NCBI GenBank assembly: GCA_036872755.1
Contig: JAVHNS010000019.1
Location: 186,001 to 250,000, forward strand
Origin: Orbilia blumenaviensis
Lineage: Eukaryota; Ascomycota; Orbiliomycetes; Orbiliales; Orbiliaceae
Length of the DNA stretch: 64,000 bases
Direction of reading: 5' to 3'
Made by a program: the position numbers and the translations under genes. The notes under the pieces are model-generated. The model saw nothing but the letters and a program-made list of their open reading frames with translations, had not been told where the DNA came from and did not search any database. Of the stretch, positions 1-11,540 are shown piece by piece (the stretch's first letter is position 1; every line of letters begins with the position of its first letter).

Positions 1-897
1 CTCATTCGTCGGCCGTCGTTGCATCCGTGGATTGGTCAATGTGTCAGACAATCTAGTCTGTAATTCCGGCCTTACTGGCTCCGTGTCTGTCGTGATCGAA
101 GGCCGAGAACTATGGCTGGATACACTAGAGAATTGCCTTGAGTGTTCAGCGTGGGAAGGTGTCGAAATCGTAGGAGTGACGGCTGGGCTCTGAGAATTGC
201 CATTCAATTGATCCCCTTGGAACATTTCTGAGTTTCCAGTACTCGGCCGCCCTTCTCCAGATAGCGCTGTTATCGAATCGAACCCAATCAAGACTGGCGA
301 CTTCCCGCCCGTATACTTTTTAAATATACGAAAGAGGGAAGCAACAAAGGCCTCCTTTTCCCGCGATGTTCTGGTTTGCCAATAATATGGTTTGCCAATG
401 GTGGCGGTAAATCCGGTACACCCAGGGTCATTTTCGATATGTGTTAAGTCGTCGAGATACCATGACTTTCCGATACTGAATGATCCAGTGTTATTCTCAC
501 GAGCCTTGTGCAACCGAACACGACCTGATTTCCGCACGGCAACAATGATAACACGATTCTTTCGAGCGTCGGCTGCTGGTTGATAGTCTGGCGGCGGTGG
601 AGCAGAAGGATGGACAGCATCCTCGATAACCCTGACATGGGTAATGTAGCACTCGAGCACTATGGAAGGTTCGAACCAAACGTCAGGATTCATACGACGG
701 CGATAAATAAAAGGGCGGGGAGAAGGTGGCTACGAACGCTGGCCGTCGGCATCAGCTCTGCTGAAACAGGATTGCTGGATTCTGGTCCTCTCATTTTCGT
801 ATATCTCCCGATGGCTGGAGGTTGATTGAGAAGTCACGGCTGGGGAGTGAGGAGGCCCGCCAGTGCCACTGGATATTGAAGAATAATGTGAAGCCAT
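1..897 (-). CDS. SEC3: Exocyst complex component Sec3, N-terminal part (runs off left edge)
   Basis: Proposed exons are complement(<1..659, 738..897), giving the first 273 residues. Exon 1 encodes a start MASHYSS and a short helix ending ENERTRIQQSCFSRADADGQ. A 78-nt intron (donor GTTCGT, acceptor CATAG) joins it to LECYITHVRVIEDA. The next part carries the blocks RVIIVAVRKSGRVRLHKAR, GSFSIGKSWYLDDLTHIE and TIGKPYYWQTRTSREKEAF, which are hallmarks of the Sec3 N-terminal PH-like domain that binds PI(4,5)P2 and Rho GTPases. A Ser/Thr/Pro-rich linker follows to the window edge. Sec3 is a landmark subunit of the exocyst, which tethers secretory vesicles at the plasma membrane; in moulds this is mainly the hyphal tip. 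The in-frame ATG at 981 would add 28 residues; I prefer 897 because it matches the usual short Sec3 start. The C-terminal coiled-coil part lies outside the window. Confidence 0.9.
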
Positions 898-1698
898 CTT
901 GACCGGATAGCTACTATGCGAAGGAAAGACACTTGCACTACACTGCACTGGCGATTCTAGGGATAAAGAGGTGGATAGCAATTAAGTGCTTGAGTACGGG
1001 CAGTACTAGGGACAAGGTGATGTTTCCTGGAGCTCAAGCTGGGGATAGGTTCAGACAACCCATGTCTGATTGGTCCGGGAATTGAATAACAAGATGGCAA
1101 GCTAGGAGTTGGTTAGATCCAACTGCAATGTTAACTGCGGACCCAGAAATTTACCAGGCTAAGTTAATTACGTTAAGGTCAGGATATGGGGGTGGTCGAT
1201 GAAGCTGGAGATGGAAAGGAAAAGATAACAGTTGGCGGAGACAGATTTGGGGGTTCAGAGGATAGAGGAGAAGTGGAGGAGGAGGAGGAGGAGGAGAGGT
1301 CGGATCTGGAACGTCGTGCGGTGCAGTGATGAGCGGAGGAGGCGGCGATCCGACAATAGGACTATATATCAGAAGTAATTACTGGCAAGTGTTTACGAGG
1401 CCGCACTCAGGAGGGGATATCTGGTCCTACGGTGTCCGGGGGATTGCCCTCCGGGGAGTGTCTCCAGCCTACCGGGATGGGCCACCGGTTGGTCTGCCAA
1501 GGCCAAGGATTGGCGGCGGCAGGTCGCGAATCTGAAATTTTTAGAACCATACCTTGACAAAAATTTTGATAACTTTTTTTTCTTTCCTCACAGGCGGCTG
1601 CAGTGATTGATCGACCACCCTCAGCAGCTGTCGCCAGGCCAATTGTCCCTGCCGCCCACCGTCGCATACCCACAAACATCACCATCCAAACTCCAAAA
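898..1698. promoter_or_regulatory. Divergent promoter region between SEC3 and SRP40-like gene
   Basis: These 800 bases separate two divergently transcribed genes and hold no supportable coding sequence. A GGA-repeat purine run lies at about 1273-1297. At 1569-1591 a T-rich tract ends in TTTCCTCACAG, which looks like an intron acceptor, so the SRP40-like transcript may carry a spliced 5' UTR (inference). The short ORFs here are overlapped on both strands and match no family I recognise. Confidence 0.5.
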
Positions 1699-2854
1699 AT
1701 GGCCGCCGACAAAGCCTGGATCTTCAAGCCCAGCACCGCTTCCACGTCAGCATCGAGCACGCAGAACGATGACCCGGAACTTCTGTCGTTGGTTTCACAG
1801 TATCTGGAGTCAAATGGATTCTCCCAGGCCAGTCGCAAGTTGGTCCAGGAGTCTGAGAAGCGCAAGATAAAGATTGCGCCCACAAAGGCTCTCTCCCTCT
1901 CCGACATCTACCAGCGCTTTCGAGCTGCAACAGTTGCGGCCACTTCCCCTTCTGCTCAACTCGCCAGAGAAGCCGCCGACGATACATCTGATACCCTCAG
2001 TGCTAAATCGGTAGATTCTTCTAATATGGCAAAGGACTCAAAGCCTAAGAACCCTCGAAAGCGCCAGCGGTCTGCTTCGGTATCATCCGAGTCCTCGTCA
2101 ACCTCGACATCGTCATCCAGCTCATCTGGTTCCTCTTCCAGCTCATCTAGTTCTTCTTCCTCCGCTTCTTCGTCATCATCGTCTAGTTCCTCGTCATCGT
2201 CCTCATCTTCCGACTCAGAATCAGACGACTCTTCAGATAGCAGCTCCAGTTCCGATTCAGAATCAGGCAAATCCTCAAACTCCTCAGATAGTAGTAGCTC
2301 AGACGACTCTTCAGACGATTCTTCTTCCGACAGTAGTGGCAGTGACAGCGACAGCGATAGCAAGAAAAAACCAGCAAAAAAGCCCACCAAGAAGTCTACT
2401 CCACCTCGCGAGAGAAAAAGATTAAAACTTGGCTCGCCTACGACAGACCTACCTGTTAAGGTTGCCTCTAAGAAGGTGGGTGAAGCTGTGGAGGGTGAAA
2501 AGGAGACTCCCGTCTCATCGACACCCTCGGAGACCAAATCCGATAACGTCAAACAAGAAAAGGTGAAGAATAAGCCTTTCTCAAGAATCAACATGGAGCA
2601 TATCAGCTATGAGGATGATGCTCTCAAAGACAACAGTTTCAACGGCACCACGTATGCCCAAAGAGCCCATGAGGACCTTATCGTTACAAGGGGCAAAGGA
2701 TTTACCAAGGAAAAGAACAAGGTATACATGATCAATCCACTCATAGCCCAAATCCTTTAACTAATAAGAGATACCATTCACATAGAAAAAACGGGGTGCT
2801 TATCGGGGAGGAGCGATTGATTTTGCCCCAAAGAGTTATAAATTCAAAGATTAA
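1699..2854 (+). CDS. SRP40: Nucleolar phosphoprotein, SRP40 / Nopp140 (NOLC1) family
   Basis: Exons join(1699..2721, 2786..2854) give 363 residues. A LisH-like motif lies near residues 17-50 (LLSLVSQYLESNGFSQASRK). A very long Ser-rich, Asp/Glu-dotted tract follows at about 115-235, then basic segments. The conserved C-terminal SRP40 domain begins FSRINMEHISYEDDALKDNS and continues HEDLIVTRGKGFTKEKNK. Translating straight past 2721 gives a quick stop, whereas splicing a 64-nt intron (GTATAC...CATAG) continues as KKRGAYRGGAIDFAPKSYKF, the expected family ending; this fixes the splice. Family members are CK2-phosphorylated chaperones of box C/D and H/ACA snoRNPs and shuttle between nucleolus and cytoplasm. 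The start at 1699 is chosen over upstream in-frame near-cognate codons because it gives a short head before LisH. The acidic antisense ORF here is a shadow of the serine repeat. Confidence 0.93.
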
Positions 2855-3277
2855 ATTCAGGCATCGCAGTCTAGAAACCTGTTTAGAGCCGTAGATTTCT
2901 ACCAAAGACTCGTCCAATCAAAGACTTCAAAATCTGCTCGTTCCAAGCTTAGAGAGACCGAACAGCAAACATGGCGTTACGGAGCTTTCTCATTAATCTA
3001 TCATAGTAATCTCGAAACTTATTTTCGAGTCTGTACAAAATAGCTATCTGTCTGTCTATCCATCTCAATTAAAAATTCAATTCTCAATCCAATAACCCAA
3101 CAATATTTCGAAAATTTCGTTTTAGATAGATGCTAAAGCAGGGAGTTGGGATCTGAAGGTTCTTAAAGCGAACCTAGTTGAGAAGAAGGAATTAATTGGC
3201 TTCTATGACCAACCTTCGTTTCCAAAAAAAAAAAAAACTCCAGTTTCCCCAGTGCAGTGTTTTAGGTAACCGTCGTA
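2855..3277. other. Intergenic spacer
   Basis: This 423-base spacer holds the SRP40-like 3' UTR and the promoter of the SET-domain gene. It is AT-rich with an A13 tract near 3225-3237. I see no gene or RNA element in it. Confidence 0.5.
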
Positions 3278-5290
3278 ATGTCAGAACCAACCCCAGCATC
3301 CAAAAGGCCCAAGCTTGACCCCGAGACTGGTCGCCGGTACTCAGAACACCAGAAACTCCACGAGCTTGCAGAATGGGTTATCCAAAGTGGTGGATATGTC
3401 TCTGACGTTTTAGAGCTCTACAAAGGTACACTACGAGAACACTGACATATCTAATGCTGAATTATATTTCGAAATTTCAAGGCAACACAAAAATAACAAC
3501 AGGGAATATTTTCTAGACGAAGAAAGCGGATTCAGCGCCAGCATAACATGTAGCAATGACGGGAGTTCAAGAAGTGCTGAAGCACCTGTTACGCTCGTTT
3601 CTTGTCCTAAGTCTCTTATTTTCTCCCTCGCAAACCCGACGCCCACTTTCACAGTCTCGGCTCCCGGGTTCCCCTCACTTTCCATTCACGCAAAAGCGTG
3701 CTTTCATCTCTGCCAGCACCTCCTGCTGAAGGAAAAGAGTCCGTTCTGGCCATATATAAGGCTTCTCCCGGAAACTTTTGACACTCCATTGTATTTTAGC
3801 GATGACGAGATGGAAAGATTGGCAGGGACGAACCTCGGAGCTGGCGATGTTGCATTACGAAAACAGATCTGGACAGAGGAATGGGAAACTGGGAGACAGA
3901 TTCTCGAGCAGACAGGTGGTATCGATAATTCTGAAGAATATACATGGTAGGACTGCCAAATAATCATCTTTTCATCACCACTAAACGGGAATCGGAAAAA
4001 CAGAGAGCTAAGCAAGGCCTCGTGTGAAGGGACTTATATCTACGAGCAGCAACGATATATACATCCCGCTCTTTCCCCTCAAAGCTCGTTGGTATCGCGG
4101 CAGGTAGTACAGTAATTGGACCCACCCAATCTCCGGATTATGATGATGATTTCCCTGTCCTGATCCCCTTGGTCGATATCCTAAATCACAAACCAAACAC
4201 CAAGATCATCTGGGAACCAACTTCAGCATCATTCTCGCTAAAAACACCAGAAATTCTCCCGGTTGGATCGCAGGTTTTTAATAACTATGGGCCAAAGGGG
4301 AACGAGGAACTAGTCATGGGATATGGATTTGCGATACCAAATAACCCCACAGACTCTCTAGCAATGAAATTTACGATTTCACCCAGGGGCCAGGCAGCAG
4401 AGATTTGGGAACAACGGAGACTTAGGCAAGAGTGGAAAGAGGTGTTCCACCTAACGAAATCCAAAGATTTTGAGGAAGACATGGCTATTCATGCTTTAGA
4501 GGATGATTGGCCGGGAGCCCTAGTAGACCTCTTTAGGATTCTTGTCGCCAACGAGAGTGAGATAGACGATTTGGAAAACGGCGATTTGAATACAACACCA
4601 ATCTCTACCAGAAACGAGCTAGCTGTAGCGCTTGGGCTAAGAGCAGCGATCAACCAGAAACTGGCAGCTATTCGCAAATATGACATTTCTTTAACTTCTC
4701 CTGCAACAAGTTATCGAGAGAAGTTAATAGACACTTATCGTCAGGGCCAGGAAAACATCATAGTGTCCAAGATCCAAAGGCTGGATAAATTCTTGGAATA
4801 CTATGCAAGGGATAGACTTCTGAGTTTGGACCAGTACTTATCCGATAATGCAGAACTCCGCCGCCAACTGGATCAAAATCCCATTCCTGTGGAAGAAATC
4901 GAGGGGGAAGATGGACCGTTTTACGAAGAGATCATTGCAAAGGAAGAACTAATATTCATTACCGCTCTACTCCGGGAATGCCTCACCCCCAAGGACGCAA
5001 ATAACCCTCCATCGGGGTCTGAAGGGTTTTGGATCACTTTCTCCCAGTATATTTACTCAACACCCGGCACATCCTTCGATGACTTTGCAAAACTGAACAA
5101 AGATTTAGACGATGAAAGCGAGGGTATCTATGAGGCAATTGCAGCTTATTGTAATCTTGTGGATGCAGAATCTGCTGGAAATTTTAAATTCATTGGCTCA
5201 GAGGTTAATTCCACGCATATATCTTGGGCCTGGGGTATCGTCCGAGCGAAGTGTATCACGATCGGAGAGGATATATTTCTTACAATATAA
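3278..5290 (+). CDS. SET-domain protein lysine methyltransferase (RKM / Rubisco-LSMT-like)
   Basis: Exons join(3278..3425, 3517..3946, 4030..5290) give 612 residues. The SET domain is split by both introns. Visible blocks are SGFSASITCSND in the early SET region, then WPYIRLLPETFDTPLYFSDD, then YTSRSF, and the cofactor/catalytic core FPVLIPLVDILNHKPN, in which the NH pair is the SET signature NHxxxP. A helical C-terminal half (about residues 330-612) resembles the Rubisco-LSMT substrate-binding domain. Family members transfer methyl groups from S-adenosylmethionine to lysines of ribosomal proteins, elongation factors or other cytosolic and nuclear targets; the substrate here cannot be read from sequence. 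Intron 2 (GTAGGA...GTGAAG) was set because it restores the frame at W-D-L-Y-L-R-A-A-T-I-Y-T-S-R-S-F. Intron 1 is less certain because a second acceptor exists at about 3480. Confidence 0.82.
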
Positions 5291-5905
5291 ACGGGGCTCT
5301 GGGTCCCAGACGGATACCTAGTATCGTGTATGGTATCTGATGCGATTTTTAAACTTCAGAAGCTTCCCAACGTCGGGATGGAACGAAATTTAGGGATGAC
5401 CGTGTAGATATACCTTATATATTACCGAGTCGGCCATGGTCACACAATAAACGAACGCACTTCATGGCGCGCACGCATCATATACTCGTACCTATGTAGT
5501 AAACCAATGTGTTTGGTTGTGTAACAAGAATATGTGTTGTGGTGTTGGAATTTGAAGCCTTTCCTGCAAATAACTGACACTTACCTAGGCAGTTAGCAGC
5601 ATACTAAATGATGCTTCACGCCCGGTGGCCCTCGGAAAACTCGCCTCCTCCTCCTGCTCCTCCTCCGCTTCATGATGGGTGGGATATATACTTATATACT
5701 CTGTTATAATCTGCACAGGATATACTGATAGCACCACAAGAGTGTGTGGTCCGTGGCTATAAATTGATTCGAACGTGTGCACATGAAATTATATTTAATT
5801 CGACCCAGCTCAGAATCCCACAACCCCAGCCGACTAATTGTGGCAAACATATAAATTTATCTGAATCCATATACCTAGGTATTTACCCAGTATCTATCCA
5901 GCGTC
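5291..5905. other. Intergenic spacer
   Basis: This 615-base tandem spacer contains a (TCC)n-like stretch near 5643-5669 and two CCTAGG-type palindromes (about 5584 and 5874). It holds the promoter of the DnaJC28-type gene. No gene is supportable. Confidence 0.5.
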
Positions 5906-7634
5906 ATGAATACAGCGTCAATTCTCCCGAAATCATCAATATCTTTAGCTTTAAAATGCGGCCCCAGACCCCATGACATCCTATTTAGCACCCGGGTACC
6001 CGATTTATTCAGGGTTGCGACTACACTCCCCAAGACAAATAGTAGGAGCGTTTCGTACTCATGTCCCAAGTTCCAAGATCCTCCCGGTGCGAGCAAATCC
6101 CAGGTTCCAACTGACCGGGGCGCGATAAGCGAAGAGGATGGAGCGATGCGGCGAAGGCTAGAGGACCTAGAGGAGCAATCGAGGTTAGCAAACCCGCGAA
6201 GGCATATCAAGGCGATCCAAGCGCAAGAATCCGGGGAGTTATCGACGCCTTCGTCTGGATCCGAAGGCCTAGAAGCTCTGAAGGAGAGGCTGTCTAAGAA
6301 GATTCAGAACGCTGATTTTGAGTCTGAACATGCCGGATCGATTGCATACGCCCGGTTATCCGATGCAGCTGGGAAAGAGACCCGGGAAACAGCGATGGCG
6401 AGACCGTGGAGTGGTACCGACTCCTTAGAAGATTCGGTATTAAGAAGTTTGCACGAAGCTACTCCTCGACTACGAGGAAAGGTTACCGCGCCGACTAGTC
6501 GAACTTCGCTGCCGACGAACTTAGCTCCAATGCGTAGGATGTCAAAAAATGAACGAATAGTATCCGCAAGGGATCGAGCGGGCCAATACCCACTTATGAA
6601 GAAAGCCGAGTCCGAGCTTAACGACGAGGAAAAGGAAGCAAGGTCACGGATGTTCAAAGAACGATTTGAACCGGGAGCGCGAGCTATGCCAAACACTATC
6701 CAGGGCTTAACAGCGCTGGCCAACGAGAAAATCGAAGAAGCCATCTCGAAAGGCATGTTCAAAAATTTACCCAAAGGACCGATAGAAGAGGACCACCATG
6801 TTGGCAGCCCATTCATAGACACAACAGAATACCTTCTAAACCGTATGATCCAACGCCAGGAGATAGTCCCACCTTGGATTGAGAAACAGCAGGAGCTCCA
6901 AAAAGAGGTCAAGTCGTTTCGAGGGAGGATCAGGGCGGATTGGAAGAGGCATGTTGTTCGAACTATCGCCAGCTGGGGCGGGACTCCGGAAGCCTGGGTC
7001 AGTCGAGCGGAGGAATATGCAAAAGCCGAACGAATTGTCAATCCGAATCCCGTAACTGTCCACGATGAAAGCATTAAGTCCAAAAGCGAAACTGATCAAA
7101 GCAGTAGTACCACTCCAGGTGTGGATATCCCGATAGATAAAGTATCAGTGAAGCAGGATCCAGAACCCCAAAATCCAGAGAGACCATTGATTCCGTTCAG
7201 AGATAGCAATTGGGAAAAGAACGAGTTGGCCTACCATGAAGTCAGCATTAAAAACATTAACAATATGACACGCTCCTATAAGTATGTGTTCCTCCTTTTG
7301 ATGGGCCGCATAAAATCTCTGCCACGATAGCTAATACGGCCACAGCCTTCAAGCCCCATCGATAGCGCAGAGACCATTTCTTACCCTCAAACGGGAAATA
7401 TTATCATGCTATAGAGACGTCATGCCTACTATCCCTGCTGAGATGATAGAGCGAGCGAACAATCCCAATTACGGTAAATCCCAACTCCAGCTTGGTGAAT
7501 TGAAAACGGATAAGGGGGGTGAGGACCTTCTTTCCCTATTATCTACTGGGGAGAAAGGCAAGGTTTATGATGAATCCGCGTCCAAAGCATACGGGTTCAA
7601 GCAATTCTGGAAAGATCTATTTTCTCGGGCCTAG
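5906..7634 (+). CDS. Mitochondrial DnaJC28-type protein (DUF1992 / DJC28 conserved domain)
   Basis: Exons join(5906..7281, 7346..7634) give 554 residues. The N-terminus (MNTASILPKSSISLALK) is basic and lacks acidic residues, like a mitochondrial presequence. The recognisable domain, about residues 270-350, reads EEAISKGMFKNLPKGPIEED then TEYLLNRMIQRQEIVPPWIE. These match the DJC28 conserved domain (NLPG.G, EYLLNRI, PPWIE). There is no J domain and no HPD motif, so a J-protein co-chaperone role cannot be assumed. The 64-nt intron (GTATGT...CCACAG) restores the frame into LQAPSIAQRPFLTLKRE and a C-terminal tail ending FKQFWKDLFSRA. The function in fungi is not established to my knowledge; a mitochondrial role is inferred from the presequence. 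Confidence 0.85.
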
Positions 7635-10600
7635 AAAACTCGCTAAAATATTGTATAAAACTTTGGCTGTATCCTACGTTTCCTAATTATGACTGTACAT
7701 ATGAATACCAACCCGAACCTTGTAATACGCTTGGGTGCCATGGGCCTACGGGGTTACATTTAGAATACATAAATTTCGATAAAAATTGCAACAATATCAA
7801 CACACTACTACCACGACTTCAACAGCAACTTTCAGGAGCACATGTATTCGTGGTTCACTAGCGGTCATCATATAGGCGGTCATAATCTTGTAGTAGAACA
7901 GCTGGTAACAGAAGCTACACGGTCAAACAAGTTTTTCCGGGCAGAATGGCGAATAGCATGGGTCCGCGACCTGAGCTTCCAAGTTCGGAAGCTGCCTAAG
8001 AAAGCTCTAACGGAACCGGTGCACCAGCATTAATATCGACACCATGAGCTACCAAACCGAGACGGCATGCTTTGATTTCCGTGCCGTGGATAAATCCTGA
8101 ACAAGAAGTGTCTGGACACAGCAAAGAACTTGGGGGATTTCCGCGACAAGATAAGATCCGTATTGATACTAACAATTTCTGCTAGGTCATGGTCCCAACA
8201 ATTGGAGATTTCCTTTTAATCCCCTTGGCTCGCTTCTAGAATAATGGCAGACGTGAAAATGAGACGCAAAAGGCAGGTACGCCATCTTTGGGCCCACTTC
8301 TTCCCGCTTAAGAGGCCTGATAGAAATTTGGGGGTAGCCCGGGATCCGGAAAAGCCCGATACAAATGATTAGCATGATACTGAAAAGATAAAGGCGTGGC
8401 TATTAGTCTATATGGGTCAGATAAGTCCTATATTATTTGTGGGCTTTCCAGTGCCAAATTTCAGTATTCCTGAAGAGAGGCTTTAAGCATGCGTTTGGAA
8501 TAACCATGTACGCTAATTAACAATTGATCTGTTGTGCCGGGTGGCATGTCAATTGCTCCAACAGAATCCAAAATATTTTCATCCCACTAACCCTTGAACA
8601 CCTCCTGTGGGATCACTATCAACCCCCAGTGGCATAACAACCGGGGCATGATACTTTTCGTAGGGACAACAGCTCGTATACGTATCGTCAATTTGAGGGC
8701 ACACCAATCGAGACTGCTACAGATCGATAATTTAAAAGCATCTTATTGGCGGCAGGCCGCGGCTCGTGCCGGAAAGCTCTTGCAGTTTAGTGCCAGTGGC
8801 AAGCACTTCGCCCTTTGCCCCTAGAAAATTGATCAAGTATTGCGACATAACGGGAGGGTCAGCTCAGCAATCATATTACATAGTTTGACAATGTTGCGTT
8901 ACACCCATCTAACAAGGGTCAAACGGGGGACCGTTAGCCCTTTCTTGGAAAACCTAACTTCTGTCGACCGCTACTTAGAAACGGGCAGGTCAAGATGTCA
9001 ATTTGACTCCGAGGAGTCAAGAACTAGCTGGCCGTTCTTACCCACCAAATGGAATAGCCTAATCCTAGGGTTGAGGACCTTAAGATGCAGACGGTTATGC
9101 ATATACAAACCTACGGATGCAGGTCATACCCACAGCAGTGCTTAGAGCTAGGGCAAATCGCGATTAACGTCGACGTCTACACCCGCGGCCATGGTAAGCG
9201 GGGTTGAAGTGGTAGGTGTTTGGGGGTCCGAGTGACTAACGGTTCACATATACATCGGTGTCCTGGCTGACTTAACTATAAAGCCTTATATGTCAATTTT
9301 TTTTAATCCGCTCAAAGGCCAATAGGGACACCCTAACCGGCGTTTCTATTGTATTATACCTAACGTGACAAAAGCATACCCCTGAGCTCTCGCACAGGGC
9401 TGGGGGACCAAAGACGATAATGTATGTAAAAGCACGATTAAACTTCGCGATCAGAGTTTAAGTCTCGGCGTAATTTATAGGAAATAAACATGTATCTCCA
9501 GATGGCTAGCGTGTTGTAAATTAACATACAGGGCTATAGCTCATAATAAGGAGGAAACATTTCATCGTAAGCGAGAATATTGTGATGGTGTCCAGTGGCT
9601 TGATGCGGAAATATAATTGTGCATTGCATGCGAACTACTCAGTACATACATGTATACAGGTTTCAGCTATAGACTTGGCCCAAGAACGCCGTTACAAAAC
9701 CAAGGCGACGAGGCCCCAAGAACGGACTGGAGACATTACCTAAGCCAAGATATATTGGCGAAATCTATTCTTTTGGCCGGGAGCTATCAATGTGCAATCG
9801 GCGACATAGGTAATAGGATCCTTCGTGCCAATAGAAATGCAGAAATTTTTCTATTTAATTGTTGGGTTCATCAAATCTTGGAATAGACTTGGGGTTGTTG
9901 AATGCAGGAGACAAAACAATGCATGAAACCCGAATTGTTCTTTCTTCCTGTGGCTATTACAATTCTAAATACTAACAGGAAAAGCGCAGCCGAGGAACCA
10001 CAGAGGCCGCCAATCTGGCTAGACGGATTTCGAGAGCTCGAGCTTCTTAGGAAGCTAAACGGTGATAAGGGACCCCCACCCAGTACCAGTTCGACAAAGC
10101 TGTGAGTTCTTTGCTACCACACGCGCTGCACGTAGCCAGGAAATATTGGGTGGGCAAACTGGGATTTTCAGAGACCAGACCAGGTTCAAAAAACAAGCGA
10201 CAGGAAATCGAATCGGGTTGCTCGATTTATGAGCATCGATAGCACTGGGTATTATAATGTCAAAGCACACCAAAGCTGCAGGAGGGCTGGCTACCTAGAG
10301 CGAGATGCGCTTGCCATCGATGCGCCAGCCCTGGTCATCAGTTGGGTCAAGTTGCAGACTTTCAACAGATGTTAATATCCGTTTTTTCTCTGGGGGGAAT
10401 TAAATTTCGTTCGGACCTGGTCACGCGAGGGCAGAACCGGCAAGGCTAGGGTTAGAGGATTGGAGGAGGAAAAACTCTCCACCGCCGAGGGATCTCCATT
10501 TCCCGTCGGCTTCGCTGCCATATGATATGAGGTGATGTGGTACGTCAATCGTTATCGGTGGAAGGTGTTGGAATGTTTATCTATCCCTATCCCAAGCGGT

Positions 10601-11540
10601 TGGTGGGCGATCAGGACAGCTTGATCCAAGGTCTCGGGCTGTCTGAGGAAGAAACGGGTTTCCTTTGTTTTGAAACCCACTGGTTGGAGGTGGATTTGGG
10701 CTCCGAGCTGGGCATTTCGGAATTTGTGACATGATCTACTGCGTAAACAGGTAGCCTCGATTCCACTAAGTGGATATGGATCCCCCAAAAAACGGCTTGC
10801 AGGTTTGACTTTCTTTGTTTCCTTTTTCTTCTTCTTCTTCCGTTCCTACGGCGCAAAGATGGCGCCTTTCAATCGGAGGGGCAATTTTTGATAGTCACGC
10901 AGTAAGCAGCTAGTCGTTTTGAGTACTTGGTCTCGCGACAGCAATGGGGACCACTGCAGGACAAAAAAAATATGGGGTAGAGCTGATGTAAAAAAATTTA
11001 AAAGAGAGTGTGGACTCCGTACCAAGAGCGCCTTCGCCCGTGCTTGTGCCGAAGAGACTTGTCAACTTCATTGGCATAGGGTAATAAACATGATTATCCC
11101 GTTTATCCAGCCTTCCGACGGGTCCCAAAACATTTTAGAGGCAAGAAAAGGGTTAGCCGCAGTGGTTCCCGCCTATGACCTGTTGCATGGACAGTCCCTT
11201 GAAATTTCTGCTTGGGCCAGCCAAGGACCATCGAGGGTATGTCTTGGACATGACCCCAAGGTCTAGTCCCTCTTCGTCGTCCCCTTTCTCATCCCGTCTC
11301 CCATTTTCGTCTGCGGTCTGAGGCCCAGCAGCCATGCCCTCCGCCCAGTCCGAAGCCCTCGTTTCTGAGACACAGCTGGAGGGATGTTGTAGTTGCTGTG
11401 GTTAGTCCGTTGGGTGCCCCATATGCACTGAAATACATCCAGCTTAGTCGGTAAGTCAGTGAGAAGTAGTAGTAGCAGCTGGGTAAGAAGCAAGCAAGTG
11501 CGAGGTGGGTGGATGCATCTAATGTACCGCGCCAACTGAG
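7635..11540. other. Gene-poor region, no supportable gene
   Basis: About 3.9 kb with only short ORFs (at most about 115 codons) in all frames, none resembling a family I know. Base composition is mixed rather than strongly AT-rich. One minus-strand stretch near 7990-8085 reads LVAHGVDINAGAPVPLEL, which resembles a single ankyrin repeat and then hits a stop; it may be a relic or chance. No tRNA-like cloverleaf, terminal inverted repeats or long tandem repeats were seen. Confidence 0.4.

Noticed and set aside
1956..2594. Acidic 212-codon antisense ORF in the SRP40-like gene
   Set aside because: It is the reverse reading of the polyserine tract (Glu/Asp runs) with no independent support.
10919..11266. 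115-codon ORF in the gene-poor region
   Set aside because: No family resemblance and no intron or codon-bias support.
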